NCBI GenBank assembly: GCA_947501005.1
Contig: CANMTU010000001.1
Coordinates: 2,504,501-2,568,500 of the forward strand
Length of the DNA stretch: 64,000 nucleotides
Direction of reading: 5' to 3'
From: an uncultured Erythrobacter sp.
Lineage (GTDB): Bacteria; Pseudomonadota; Alphaproteobacteria; Sphingomonadales; Sphingomonadaceae
Below are positions 17,814-26,384 of the stretch, piece after piece (position 1 is the stretch's first letter; each line of letters begins with the position of its first letter). The notes under the pieces were generated by a model. That model had not been told where the DNA came from, made no database searches, and was given only the letters and a program-made list of their open reading frames with translations. The position numbers and the translations under genes are program-made.

Positions 17814-18790
17814 AGGGAATCTCCTTGGGTTGGGCAAAGGGGCGCGAGCACATAGTTGCCCCGCGCATCGAGCGGACGGACCTCGGCCAGTTCGGCAAGC
17901 CGCCGTACCGTACCGTCGCGCACCAGCACCGCGATCACGTCGATGGTCTCGGCGATGAGAGCGCGCGGCACGGTCACCACGCTCTCCTGGATCAGCTGCT
18001 CGAGCCGCCGCAGCGTGCCGAGCGCGGTTCCGGCGTGGATCGTGCCGATCCCGCCGGGATGACCGGTGCCCCATGCTTTCAGCAGATCGAGTGCTTCCGC
18101 GCCGCGCACCTCGCCGATGGGGATGCGATCGGGCCGCAACCGCAGCGCCGAACGAACGAGATCGGACAGCGAAGCCACGCCGTCCTTGGTCCGCAGCGAC
18201 ACGAGATTGGGGGCAGCGCACTGGAGCTCGCGCGTGTCCTCGATCAGGACCACGCGGTCGGTCGAGGAAGCGACCTCGGCAAGCAGGGCGTTCGTGAGAG
18301 TCGTCTTGCCAGTCGATGTGCCACCGGCGACGAGGATATTCCTGCGCACGGCAACCGCGGCAGCAAGCGCCTCGGCTTGGCTGGAAGACATCACCCCCGC
18401 CGCGACATAATCGTCGAGCGTGAACACGGCGACAGCGGGCTTGCGAATGGCAAAGCTTGGCGCAGCCACAACGGGCGGCAGCAAACCTTCGAAACGTTCT
18501 CCGCCTTCGGGCAATTCGGCGGAGACGCGCGGCGCTCCGCCATGCACTTCGGCTCCCACATGGTGCGCCACCAGACGGACGATCCGCTCGCCGTCGGCAG
18601 CGCTCATCGTCCGCTCGGTGGCCGCAAGGCCTTCGCCCAGCCGATCGATCCAGAGGCGTCCGTCCGGGTTGAGCATGACCTCGATCACCGACGGGTCTTC
18701 AAGCCAGGCCGCGATCTCCCCGCCCAGAGCGGTACGCAGCATGCGCGCGCCGCGCGACAATGCTTCGGATCGGATCGGAACTACGCTCAT
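17810..18790 (-). CDS. trbB: conjugal transfer ATPase TrbB (VirB11 family)
   Basis: A 326-residue VirB11-type traffic ATPase, first gene of the trb operon. The ATG at 18790 ([18 protein letters not shown]) fits family starts; 18 further codons upstream are open. The N-terminal domain ends near residue 120. The RecA-like domain carries the Walker A motif [14 protein letters not shown], the Asp box LIEDTRELQ, Walker B-like [15 protein letters not shown], and the His box [12 protein letters not shown]. VirB11 ATPases switch the apparatus between pilus making and DNA transfer. About 250 bases without recognised signals separate it from the next gene; the operon promoter must lie there. Confidence 0.96.
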   Translation of the reverse strand: MSVVPIRSEALSRGARMLRTALGGEIAAWLEDPSVIEVMLNPDGRLWIDRLGEGLAATERTMSAADGERIVRLVAHHVGAEVHGGAPRVSAELPEGGERFEGLLPPVVAAPSFAIRKPAVAVFTLDDYVAAGVMSSSQAEALAAAVAVRRNILVAGGTSTGKTTLTNALLAEVASSTDRVVLIEDTRELQCAAPNLVSLRTKDGVASLSDLVRSALRLRPDRIPIGEVRGAEALDLLKAWGTGHPGGIGTIHAGTALGTLRRLEQLIQESVVTVPRALIAETIDVIAVLVRDGTVRRLAELAEVRPLDARGNYVLAPLCPTQGDSL

Positions 18791-19039
18791 GCCAGGCCTC
18801 GGAACACCGCGACCGACGGCCGGTCGCGTTCTGAGGCACATCAAGAAGACAGGATTTCAGGGCACCGCAACAGGAACTGGCAGGTGTCGAACGGCAGCGC
18901 GGAAAAGATAAGCCGGGCGTAGCGAGCCCCATCCGGTGACCCCACCGCAAGAAGGCTGACCGGCGGGCCCGCCAGGTGCGTGCCCTCCCGAAACCCGGCT
19001 GCATTTTATCTATGAGAACAGGATTGCATTGAGAACACA

Positions 19040-19660
19040 ATGGCAACAGGTAGTTCAGTGCCTGACTGCGTCACACTCGCAAGAAACAAGCGTAAGGAGA
19101 GAACTTTGCGATCAAGTTTGACACGAAAATCGGCGTCCGCCTCCTGCAATGCACCTCAACAGACATACACACTTGTGAGGTTCCCGAACGGCGAGACGCG
19201 GCGAATGACCGCTGGCACGCGTACCGATATCTCCAAGGCGGTGATCGAGGCCTTTGCCCCCACATTTCTTGCCAAGCCGAGCGTCATTTTCTGTAGACAA
19301 TCTTGCAACGAGGCGATCACCGACGGCGTGGAACTCCTTAAAACGCTAGGACTGATTTTTCCAGCCGACGTAGCTCTGCCGTACATTATCCTGGTCGATA
19401 TTGGGCCGGCCCATCCGCTCCTCGTATGCGTGGATATCGGCCTTTCCGATAGGGCCATCGATGATGCGCGCGAGACAGCCTTGATAAAGATCGCCGACCA
19501 GGCAGGTTTCGCGTCGCGGAATGTCGCTCTGGTAGCGGCCTTTGTTGATCGCGAAAAGGCTCTCCCCGGGGAAGCCACGGGCAGGCTTGCTGGGGGCAGC
19601 TACGCCTGGTTCGCCTCGGAGCCCGATAATCTGATAGCGACATGGCCGGTTCGCGGATGA
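19040..19660 (+). CDS. probable BsuBI/PstI-type restriction endonuclease-like protein
   Basis: A 206-residue open frame whose C-terminal half resembles the BsuBI/PstI endonuclease domain. It has a hydrophobic strand pair (LPYIILVDIGPAHPLLVCVD), then RAIDDARETAL, then RNVALVAAFVDREKAL and ASEPDNLIATW, which parallels the VTAF and DEPDHLI motifs of that family. The usual acidic catalytic residue (Glu in the IEAV strand) appears replaced by Asp in VCVD, and the protein is shorter than a full endonuclease. It may therefore be a divergent, truncated or non-cutting relative. It sits alone on the plus strand next to an Eco29kI-type system. The start is unsure; the first 35 residues have no features. 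Recognition is from motif memory only. Confidence 0.5.
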   Translation: MATGSSVPDCVTLARNKRKERTLRSSLTRKSASASCNAPQQTYTLVRFPNGETRRMTAGTRTDISKAVIEAFAPTFLAKPSVIFCRQSCNEAITDGVELLKTLGLIFPADVALPYIILVDIGPAHPLLVCVDIGLSDRAIDDARETALIKIADQAGFASRNVALVAAFVDREKALPGEATGRLAGGSYAWFASEPDNLIATWPVRG

Positions 19661-19809
19661 GGGAAAGTTCGAAAACAACCTGTGCAAAGGTGTTCGCGGG
19701 AAGATGACGAAAGGAAACGCACAAGGTCAAGTCTCCGGGTGATGACTGAACGCCCAGTCCGCCGAGCGAAACCGCAGTTTGACCGCTCGTGCGAATCTTC
19801 AACACCATC

Positions 19810-20676
19810 TCAGTCGGACGGTTCTGGACGTGCCGCCTCATCGTCGCTGTCGAGCCGATCCTCTCGCCGGATATTATCCACGAATGCCTGCAGCACGGCG
19901 TTCCTGTCGGAGAAAATCGTCGCATCCGCGAAGTGCTGGCGCACCTTCTCCTCTATTTCCGCGACAGTCTGGTTTTCTGGGTTGCCCTCGGCCCATTTGC
20001 GACCGGGATGGACGGTGTCGAACGGTGATTTGTTATTCGCCCGAGTGGTTGCCGCATCGCCGTGCTTGCCGAGCCCGTAAAGAATGCCAGTCTCGTTGTT
20101 CCAGATGGGACGAAACATTCGGATGAGATGGCTCTCGGCGGCCGCCTGATACCCTGTCTGGACCGCCAGCGCCCGGCAATCGAAGTCCTCGATCGCGATA
20201 CCATCGACCTTCTCGATGTTGCGACGATGCTCATTGAGTCGATCGGCGAGTTTCGTGCCCTGATCGATCGCGGTCTTCGGATTTCCCTTTGGGTCCGCCT
20301 TGCCAACATAGATGGGCGTCTCGCTGCCGCTAATGGGCGCGTAGAGCGAATTATCGCCCGTGTAGTAGATCGCGTAGACACCCGAGCCATAAAAGCGCCC
20401 CAGCTCACCCAGACTCTTCCTGTCCTGAGCGACAAGAGCGAGGGCCACGAAGTTGCCGATAAGGCTAGGTTCCGCTGGATCGAAGAATGCGTCGGGCAAC
20501 TCGTTGGGGTCGATCTTGCGCGTCAAACGCTCCAGCCGGTCGCGCATGTCATCGACGCGGTTAACCAGCTGCCTGCGCGCGGGATTCGTCAGACCATCGG
20601 CCTCGGTAGCGGCGAGCAGTTCCTCGATCTCCGCGAGTATGGTGCTCGCCTTCGTAACGGACGGATTGCGGGCCAT
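19810..20676 (-). CDS. Eco29kI-type GIY-YIG restriction endonuclease
   Basis: A 288-residue type II endonuclease of the GIY-YIG class. The ATG at 20676 (MARNPSVTKASTIL) lies two bases after the methyltransferase stop. The nuclease core begins with SGVYAIYYTG (GIY) and PIYVGKADPKG (YIG). It continues with DRLNEHRRNI (Arg and His) and AAESHLIRMF (catalytic Glu), and ends with IWNN. This set matches Eco29kI, which recognises CCGCGG. The adjacent cytosine-5 methyltransferase and Vsr-like gene make a complete cassette in the order vsr-M-R. Whether the recognition site is the same cannot be read off. Confidence 0.88.
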   Translation of the reverse strand: MARNPSVTKASTILAEIEELLAATEADGLTNPARRQLVNRVDDMRDRLERLTRKIDPNELPDAFFDPAEPSLIGNFVALALVAQDRKSLGELGRFYGSGVYAIYYTGDNSLYAPISGSETPIYVGKADPKGNPKTAIDQGTKLADRLNEHRRNIEKVDGIAIEDFDCRALAVQTGYQAAAESHLIRMFRPIWNNETGILYGLGKHGDAATTRANNKSPFDTVHPGRKWAEGNPENQTVAEIEEKVRQHFADATIFSDRNAVLQAFVDNIRREDRLDSDDEAARPEPSD

Positions 20677-20678
20677 GT

Positions 20679-21860
20679 CTATTGCTTGGTGGTGTCGGAG
20701 TTTTCGAGCGCGACGGCGACGCTGCGAGCTACACGCTCGGCCAGGGTGACCGGTACCGCGTTGCCAAGCTGCCGCATCGCTTCCGACCAAACGCCCTCGA
20801 TCCGATAACTGTCGGGGAAGGTCTGAAGGCGCGCACTTTCCCGCACCGTGAAATATCGTACCGATCCATCCGCGCGCGCAAGCATGTTCTCGCCACCCGG
20901 GACGCCGTGCACGCCCGCCTTCAAGGCCTTCGCGGCGTCATCCAGGGGGCTGCCGGTATGTCCGGGGTAGCTTTTGGCGCCTGGCTGGAACCGATGCCCT
21001 GTCAGCCTCGGACTGTCTCCAATTCCATGTTCTGGATCGGGCAGGGTGGCAAGCGCGTCCCGTACTGTGACCCACGGCAGGGCAGTTGGTCGTTCGGTCA
21101 TTCTTTCCGCTCGCGCCCTAATGCGCTCGGCATTGCACCACCTTTCCCGCCTGGGAACCCCATGGCGATCGAAATACTGGCCATGCGCCTGTTCCCAAAG
21201 CAAGGCATCTTGCGAATGCGTCGCTTCCGGGAACGACCATTCGATCGCCTTGTCCTTACGGAAGCCCACGAAGAAGACTCGATGCCTCTTTTGGGGCACA
21301 CCGTAATCGGCCGCATTCAGCACCTCGGCGACAAGGCTGTACTCAAGGCCTCGGTCCGCGCGAGAGCCGGTATGGTGCCGCTCCAGCCTGCGGAGATGGG
21401 CGGACCAGTCCTCATCACCCTTCGCCACGAGCTCAGGGTATTGCATCTGCAGCTTGATGTACTCGTAATAGGAGCTGAACCGCTCCCGGGTGAGGCCCCG
21501 CACATTCTCGAAGATGAAGGTTCTTGGCTTCGCCTCGCGCACGGCCCTCACCGCTTCCGGGAACATGTCGCGCCTGTCGGCTTGCGCCAGATGGCGACCT
21601 CCAACGGAGAAAGGTTGGCAGGGCGGCCCTCCGGAAATCAGCTCGACTCTCCCCTCATGCGCGGTGAAGTCCGCGTCACGGACATCGCTCTCGATATCCA
21701 ATGGCCATCCCTTGGTGTCGCGCTGGCGTGCGCGTCGGTTGGCCAGAAGGGTCCGCTGACAATTGGGCTCCCACTCGACAATGCGCTCGGGCCTGAATCC
21801 AGCCCGGCCGATACCGATGCCAAGGCCACCAGCGCCCGCGAAAAGCTCGATTGCCTTCAC
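20679..21860 (-). CDS. DNA (cytosine-5-)-methyltransferase
   Basis: A 393-residue m5C methyltransferase. Motif I is at the N-terminus (IELFAGAGGLGIGI). The catalytic motif IV is ISGGPPCQPFSVGG, with Cys81. Motif VI is FIFENVRGL, motif VIII is KRHRVFFVGF, and the C-terminal motifs include ESARLQTFPDSY and QLGNAVPVTLAERV. The target-recognition region lies roughly between residues 180 and 310. It protects the host from the GIY-YIG endonuclease encoded two bases downstream. The ATG at 21860 overlaps the vsr stop (ATGA), so the mismatch-repair nuclease and the methylase are co-translated. Confidence 0.95.
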   Translation of the reverse strand: MKAIELFAGAGGLGIGIGRAGFRPERIVEWEPNCQRTLLANRRARQRDTKGWPLDIESDVRDADFTAHEGRVELISGGPPCQPFSVGGRHLAQADRRDMFPEAVRAVREAKPRTFIFENVRGLTRERFSSYYEYIKLQMQYPELVAKGDEDWSAHLRRLERHHTGSRADRGLEYSLVAEVLNAADYGVPQKRHRVFFVGFRKDKAIEWSFPEATHSQDALLWEQAHGQYFDRHGVPRRERWCNAERIRARAERMTERPTALPWVTVRDALATLPDPEHGIGDSPRLTGHRFQPGAKSYPGHTGSPLDDAAKALKAGVHGVPGGENMLARADGSVRYFTVRESARLQTFPDSYRIEGVWSEAMRQLGNAVPVTLAERVARSVAVALENSDTTKQ

Positions 21861-22300
21861 GACGTGTGGTCCAGAAACTGAGTGATTAGTCGTTCCATCG
21901 TGTCATCGTTCCTAGTTTGGCACTCCCAGATTACCAAGACATCCCAACCAAGTTTCCGCAGATCAAGCACATTCCGTCGATCTCGTGCCTTGTTGGCCTC
22001 CAGCTTGGGAACCCAAAAATCCAGCCGTGACTTTGGAAGACGCGCTAGTTTGCAATCCGGATCGTCGTGCCGATGCCAAAAGCATCCATTAACGAAGATG
22101 ACTTTCCTGCGAGGGCCGAAGACAAGGTCAGGGGTGCCCGGAAGTGATCTACGATGTAGACGATAGCGATAACCCAGGCGATGGACCAACCGGCGGACCC
22201 GAAGTTCGGGTTTCGTATCCTTCGCCTTGATCTTGCTCATTCGGACGGAGCGCGAGGCCGGATCCAGGATATCAACCACGCTTTGAGCATACTGCAACAT
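21857..22300 (-). CDS. vsr: very-short-patch mismatch endonuclease (Vsr family)
   Basis: A 147-residue Vsr-type endonuclease, close to the usual length. The family start DILDPASRSVRMSKIKAKDT is followed by the PD-(D/E)XK-like core (LPGTPDLVFGPRRKVIFVNG) with its catalytic Asp, and the zinc/His motif CFWHRHDDPDC. The C-terminus reads WDVLVIWECQTR. Vsr nicks beside T:G mismatches that arise when 5-methylcytosine deaminates, repairing the damage done by the partner methylase. It is first in the vsr-M-R cassette. About 185 bases of leader region precede it. Confidence 0.93.
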   Translation of the reverse strand: MLQYAQSVVDILDPASRSVRMSKIKAKDTKPELRVRRLVHRLGYRYRLHRRSLPGTPDLVFGPRRKVIFVNGCFWHRHDDPDCKLARLPKSRLDFWVPKLEANKARDRRNVLDLRKLGWDVLVIWECQTRNDDTMERLITQFLDHTS

Positions 22301-22485
22301 GTCGGCGACCGTAAATGGGCCGGTTGCTGCCTGTCCGGTTCAGGACACCAGACGTAGGAAAGGAGCCATTCGCGCGAAACAATGAGCGAGCCTGCAGTCG
22401 CCAACAATGCCGTCGTCCACTGGCAAATCTTACCCCATCGAAAGCTGCCATACATACATTCATGATCCGCTAACGGCGTACTTGC

Positions 22486-22956
22486 CTAGCGTTTCGTCCG
22501 GCGCTGCACGATCGTTTGCGCGAGTATGCGGCGGTTGATCTTGCGCTTCCAATCCAGTTGGGCTTGCGAGAGAATGCGCTTGCGAGCAGTCTGCAAAAGG
22601 AAGCGATACTCTTTCTCGCTGTACAAGTAGCCCATGCGATAGGCGTGCTCGATCAAATCGTTATTGGCATTCGCGGTCTCATCTTGGGCAATGCGCCTCA
22701 GACCGTCGAAAAGGTTTCCGGTACTGATCCGAATGAAGCGGTTGATGCAGACATTGCCGACATAGGTACTGTTGCCGTTGTGGCGGTTGCGAATGTAGCA
22801 ATGCTCCTTGATGTCCTGCCCGCAGGGGCAATTATCCCACTCGTCGCTAATTTCGACAGCGACCAGATCCCATTCCTGACGCGCTGCCTCGAAATTCGAT
22901 GCGACGGATAACGGAAGGATGTGAGCTTTGAGGTGCTCAAAATTGGGAGATGCCAT
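22486..22956 (-). CDS. hypothetical protein with CPCGxxIKEHC motif
   Basis: A 156-residue protein of unknown function. The ATG at 22956 (MASPNFEHLKAHIL) is favoured over one seven codons upstream. Residues 37-75 contain EWDNCPCGQDIKEHCYIRN and then STYVGNVCINRFI. The four Cys plus one His in this block look like a metal-binding knuckle. The rest is helical and basic, ending IVQRRTKR. I have seen this block in scattered phage and island proteins but cannot name the family. It stands alone between the restriction cassette and the large unknown gene. A nucleic-acid-binding role would be inference only. Confidence 0.7.
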   Translation of the reverse strand: MASPNFEHLKAHILPLSVASNFEAARQEWDLVAVEISDEWDNCPCGQDIKEHCYIRNRHNGNSTYVGNVCINRFIRISTGNLFDGLRRIAQDETANANNDLIEHAYRMGYLYSEKEYRFLLQTARKRILSQAQLDWKRKINRRILAQTIVQRRTKR

Positions 22957-23185
22957 CGCTGCTCTGCCCTCTTGCAATTATGCGGCTTGCTTGTTCTTTT
23001 TCGATTGCGTGTATCTCGTCACCTTCACCGGGATGAACCGGATGACAATGTCCCGAAATTTACAAATCCGCCGAAGATCATCGTGCATAGCTGCCGCGCC
23101 TTCACATGCTGCTGAGCCTAGATACATGCTATCTTATTCGCTGCTCGCCGGACGTGGGACCCGCTAGGATGGCGGTAGGTTACGG

Positions 23186-24988
23186 CTATTTAGCCCAAAT
23201 AACCTTAAACTCGGCACCAAGCCCATTGCAGCTACGCCAAGCACTGGCGAGTAATGTGCTCAACTGATCAAGGCGCAGGCGGTTCACACCATTCTCGGCC
23301 GCCTGCGCCTTCGCCCACGCGGCTTCAGTAACATGCGGCTGCACGACAATCACTTGCCGGATATAATTGTCGCCAAGATTTTCGATCGCATCCACTAACG
23401 CTTCTTTCGCAACGGGCTGGCCATCCTTCCACCAATAGTTCGTCGCGCGCACCGCCTGGGAGAGGCCTTTTGCGAGAGCCTGCTTGTCTAGCCATTGGAG
23501 ATTTTTGATCGCCTGACCAATAACCACCTCATACGCCGCAACAGAGAGTTTACGACCGGCTTTGTCGCTCTTTGCGCCTTTCACATGGATAAGTGAAAGA
23601 ATTGGTTTTGCGCCGCTGACGTCGAGATGAATGAAGTCCGCCTTCTCATTTGCACCATCATCGCACGCAAGCCATCCCTTGTGCGTGTTCTGAACCCAAC
23701 AGAACAAGCTCTTTTCCTCGCCGATTTTGGTCAGATCATTCGGCTTTTCCTGCTTCACCGTATAACCGCCGAAATCGTCCGCCTCGAAGTGCGAGAAAGG
23801 GATTCGAGGCATCCTCATTGCATAAACCCGTCGGTCAGATACGCTATGCCCGCTGTCATAGCGGATGTTCACGCCAGCGCCGCGCCCGAGCAGGGCTTTA
23901 ACGCGACTGAAGGCCTCGTCACTAATACCCGCCGGTTTCGGATCGGAGACCTTGAACTTCACTTTGCCGTCGCGTCCGATGGCGACCTCGAGGGTAAGCG
24001 TCCCGATGGTTTTACCGTTGATCTCGATGCTTACGGACAGGTTCGAACCGTCAGCGGGCTCAGCGACGAGATTGGTGGTAAAGACGAGCGCGGCGTCGGC
24101 ATTGACAGCTTCCGCATCCTCATCGCCAACGTCGAGCATATCGGGAGGTAAAATCGAAAGGTCATATCCACGGGAGACCTTAGCAGGGTCGAGCGCCTCC
24201 ATCGGGGTCGCGAGAAAGCGGAACGGCTCGGCGGCTTCTTGCTTGGCGGCCGCGACTGCATTGATCAGCAGCGCCGTCGAAGCGGCGAACCCTTCGATCG
24301 ATTTTGCTTTGCCCAGCCAAACCCGCGACGCCTTGGGTGACACACCGACGGTGATCTCCAGCGCGGCATTCCGCGAGCGCGCAGCCGACCAGTAGAAGCT
24401 CTGGTCGTCAAAGGGATCGAGGGAATAGTCCAGATCCTGTCCGGCCAGGATCTTAGCGTCGGCTTTGGTCGCGCTTCTCCTGTGTACGCCCGAGAGCCAC
24501 AAGGTTCGTGCCTGGCCATTTTGCAGAAAGGCCGCCGACATGGTTGTACGCGGTATCGGCGAGAGCCAGGTCAGGGGCTCGCCCGCGTCGGCCTCCCCGA
24601 TCAGGGCGGCACGCAGCGGTCCCTTGATCTTGGGGTCGCTGATATGAAGCGCCAGATGGCCCTTACGTACAAGCGCGATGACTAGATGGTGCTGGACATC
24701 GATGAACTTCGTATCATCCGTCCAGGCGGGCTTGAGCGTGCGTTTATACCACATAGCCTGCAAGCGAGCACCGGCGCGCTTAAGTTCAGGCGATCGCGTG
24801 AAATCTGATGTCGCGGGCTGCTCTTCAGCTTCGCAGACGGCTTCGATATCAGCGAAACACCGCTTGAGCTGGTCAGCAGCAGCCACCCCAACTGCTTTGG
24901 CGAGAGTCAGTGAAATATAAGGAGTGAGGGCATTGTGGAAACTGGCGGCACCGTCATTGGCCTGGCTAACAACGTTTGCATCAGCCAT
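23186..24988 (-). CDS. large protein of unknown function, third gene of the DUF2235 chain
   Basis: A 600-residue protein I do not recognise. The ATG at 24988 follows AGGA and overlaps the end of the mini-protein gene by eight bases. There is no signal peptide or membrane helix. Residues 1-250 are mixed helix and strand. Near residues 450-500 the segment WLACDDGANEKADFIHLDV and then ILSLIHVKGAKSD resembles a degenerate PD-(D/E)XK nuclease strand pair (Asp, then HxK). This is followed by a helix reading YEVVIGQAIKNLQWLDK. That layout is known from helicase-linked nuclease domains, so a nucleic-acid target is possible, but it is a guess. The C-terminus (IVVQPHVTEAAWAKA, then LSTLLASAWRSCNG) has no known motif. 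Co-expression with the upstream hydrolase is strongly suggested by overlaps. Confidence 0.8.
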   Translation of the reverse strand: MADANVVSQANDGAASFHNALTPYISLTLAKAVGVAAADQLKRCFADIEAVCEAEEQPATSDFTRSPELKRAGARLQAMWYKRTLKPAWTDDTKFIDVQHHLVIALVRKGHLALHISDPKIKGPLRAALIGEADAGEPLTWLSPIPRTTMSAAFLQNGQARTLWLSGVHRRSATKADAKILAGQDLDYSLDPFDDQSFYWSAARSRNAALEITVGVSPKASRVWLGKAKSIEGFAASTALLINAVAAAKQEAAEPFRFLATPMEALDPAKVSRGYDLSILPPDMLDVGDEDAEAVNADAALVFTTNLVAEPADGSNLSVSIEINGKTIGTLTLEVAIGRDGKVKFKVSDPKPAGISDEAFSRVKALLGRGAGVNIRYDSGHSVSDRRVYAMRMPRIPFSHFEADDFGGYTVKQEKPNDLTKIGEEKSLFCWVQNTHKGWLACDDGANEKADFIHLDVSGAKPILSLIHVKGAKSDKAGRKLSVAAYEVVIGQAIKNLQWLDKQALAKGLSQAVRATNYWWKDGQPVAKEALVDAIENLGDNYIRQVIVVQPHVTEAAWAKAQAAENGVNRLRLDQLSTLLASAWRSCNGLGAEFKVIWAK

Positions 24989-25139
24989 TTCCTGCTCCCC
25001 CAAGCAACATGAGTAAATCGGCGGTTTCCAGCGCACAAGCACACTCAGAACGCCGCAGCCTCTTATGTTCGCCCATGCGGTGCTTCACGACCTCGGCGTC
25101 GTAAGTTTCCCCGCTGACCGGGCATAAGCTGCAGTTCAT
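24981..25139 (-). CDS. 52-residue Cys-pair mini-protein between DUF2235 and the large protein
   Basis: A short frame, found by reading the gap. The ATG at 25139 overlaps the DUF2235 stop (ATGA), and its TGA at 24981-24983 lies past the start of the downstream gene at 24988. The product begins MNCSLCPVSGETYDAEVVK and contains a second Cys pair in RRSECACALETADLL. The pairs CxxC and CxC, 28 residues apart, could bind zinc. The double overlap is what one expects of a translated linker gene. Without homologues this remains a prediction. Confidence 0.5.
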   Translation of the reverse strand: MNCSLCPVSGETYDAEVVKHRMGEHKRLRRSECACALETADLLMLLGGAGNG

Positions 25140-26305
25140 GGTTCCACCTCATATTCGGCCGGGATGTTTCGCGCCCAAAGTCCACGCTGCTTTTGTCGCT
25201 CGACCACAGAACCATGAAGCCGTGCGCCCTGCGGAATGCGTCGTCGTTCGAACAGGGGAAGGCTAATGCCGAACAATGAGGGACGCAATGAGCCTTCAGG
25301 TTTTCGACGCGGCAACAATTCGAGGATCGACCAACCAAACGTCATAGTATCGTGAGATCTATCCAGCACGTTCGGCGCAACATATTTGGCTCCGTCTTTG
25401 GAACCCATGACAATCGAGTTGACGCTCTGTTGACGGAAGCCAAGGCCACATAGCTTGGCGCGTTCGATCATCCATAGGAGCGGCACTTTGCACAATGCGC
25501 TGTCCGCCTCGGGATAGCCGCCACCTACGTCGCCATGTCCGCCAGCGAACCAGACTTCCTTCACGTCCTGAGCCTGCGCTGCCGCACTGTTGAAAGGGTT
25601 GCCCCAATATTGCTGATCGGCCGGCCAAAGCTGCGGCCGAAACATCGTTCGTTTCTCATCAATCGCTACAGCATGTGAAACCGATTCGACGCTGCTATTC
25701 CTGCTCGTGAACGCGTGCGACTTCAGTCGTAACCCATTTCGTCCGCTCTCGATGACCGACCCGACTGTATCAAACAAGCCCAGCATCCGGATCGGCGGTC
25801 GGTCGGGATTGAGAATGCGTTCATAGAGACGCACTTCGGCAAAGGCTTCCTGCTTCTCATCTTCGCCGATCGACTTGTAGGCTCGATACGCATATTCGAG
25901 CAGATTGAGGTTGCGCGGTTCGATCAGCCCCACCGCATGGATGAACCCGGCCAACACGCGCGCAGAATAGGCGCCGCGGCTGAACCCGAAGATGAATATG
26001 CGGTCGCGTTCGACCTGTTCGGCACCTTTGCGCTTGCCGTTGTCGTAATTCTCAACAAGGAAGCGGTAGGCTTCCTTCACATTCTGATCGAGCCCCCATC
26101 CGGTCATGAGGCCCCAGACTTCGTGCGTTTTGCGCCAGAAGCGCGACCAAGCACCTTCTGCGCCGAACGTCCCAACGCCCGGATCATAATAGACAAGCTG
26201 CTCCGCATCTTTGGTGAGAACGCCATAAAGACGCAGGATATTGGTGCGATCGCACTCGATCTCGTTCGACGTGCCGTCCAGCAGGATCACGATGTTCTTG
26301 GGCAT
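25136..26305 (-). CDS. DUF2235 alpha/beta-hydrolase (Tle1-like phospholipase family)
   Basis: A 389-residue hydrolase of the DUF2235 family. It starts MPKNIVILLDGTSNEIECDR, the typical first strand, behind GGGAGG. The nucleophile elbow is FIFGFSRGAYSARVLAG, followed by the Asp in LGLFDTVGS and a His in VSHAVAIDE or GGHGDVGGGY. The family includes Tle1 phospholipases of type VI secretion, but no VgrG or immunity gene is nearby. Here it follows the HNH-SAVED gene by 79 bases and is coupled to a mini-protein and a large unknown protein. A membrane-damaging or lipid-cutting defence role is plausible but inferred. Confidence 0.88.
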   Translation of the reverse strand: MPKNIVILLDGTSNEIECDRTNILRLYGVLTKDAEQLVYYDPGVGTFGAEGAWSRFWRKTHEVWGLMTGWGLDQNVKEAYRFLVENYDNGKRKGAEQVERDRIFIFGFSRGAYSARVLAGFIHAVGLIEPRNLNLLEYAYRAYKSIGEDEKQEAFAEVRLYERILNPDRPPIRMLGLFDTVGSVIESGRNGLRLKSHAFTSRNSSVESVSHAVAIDEKRTMFRPQLWPADQQYWGNPFNSAAAQAQDVKEVWFAGGHGDVGGGYPEADSALCKVPLLWMIERAKLCGLGFRQQSVNSIVMGSKDGAKYVAPNVLDRSHDTMTFGWSILELLPRRKPEGSLRPSLFGISLPLFERRRIPQGARLHGSVVERQKQRGLWARNIPAEYEVEP

Positions 26306-26384
26306 GTCTGAACCTCCCGTATTTTGCGGTTCTCGCCAAGGAATGGCTGCGTTGGCGCATATACCGTATTTTCTGGCCTCACGC

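Noticed and set aside
20682..21881. 399-residue plus-strand frame opposite the methylase
   Set aside because: Antisense of a complete m5C methyltransferase with all motifs.
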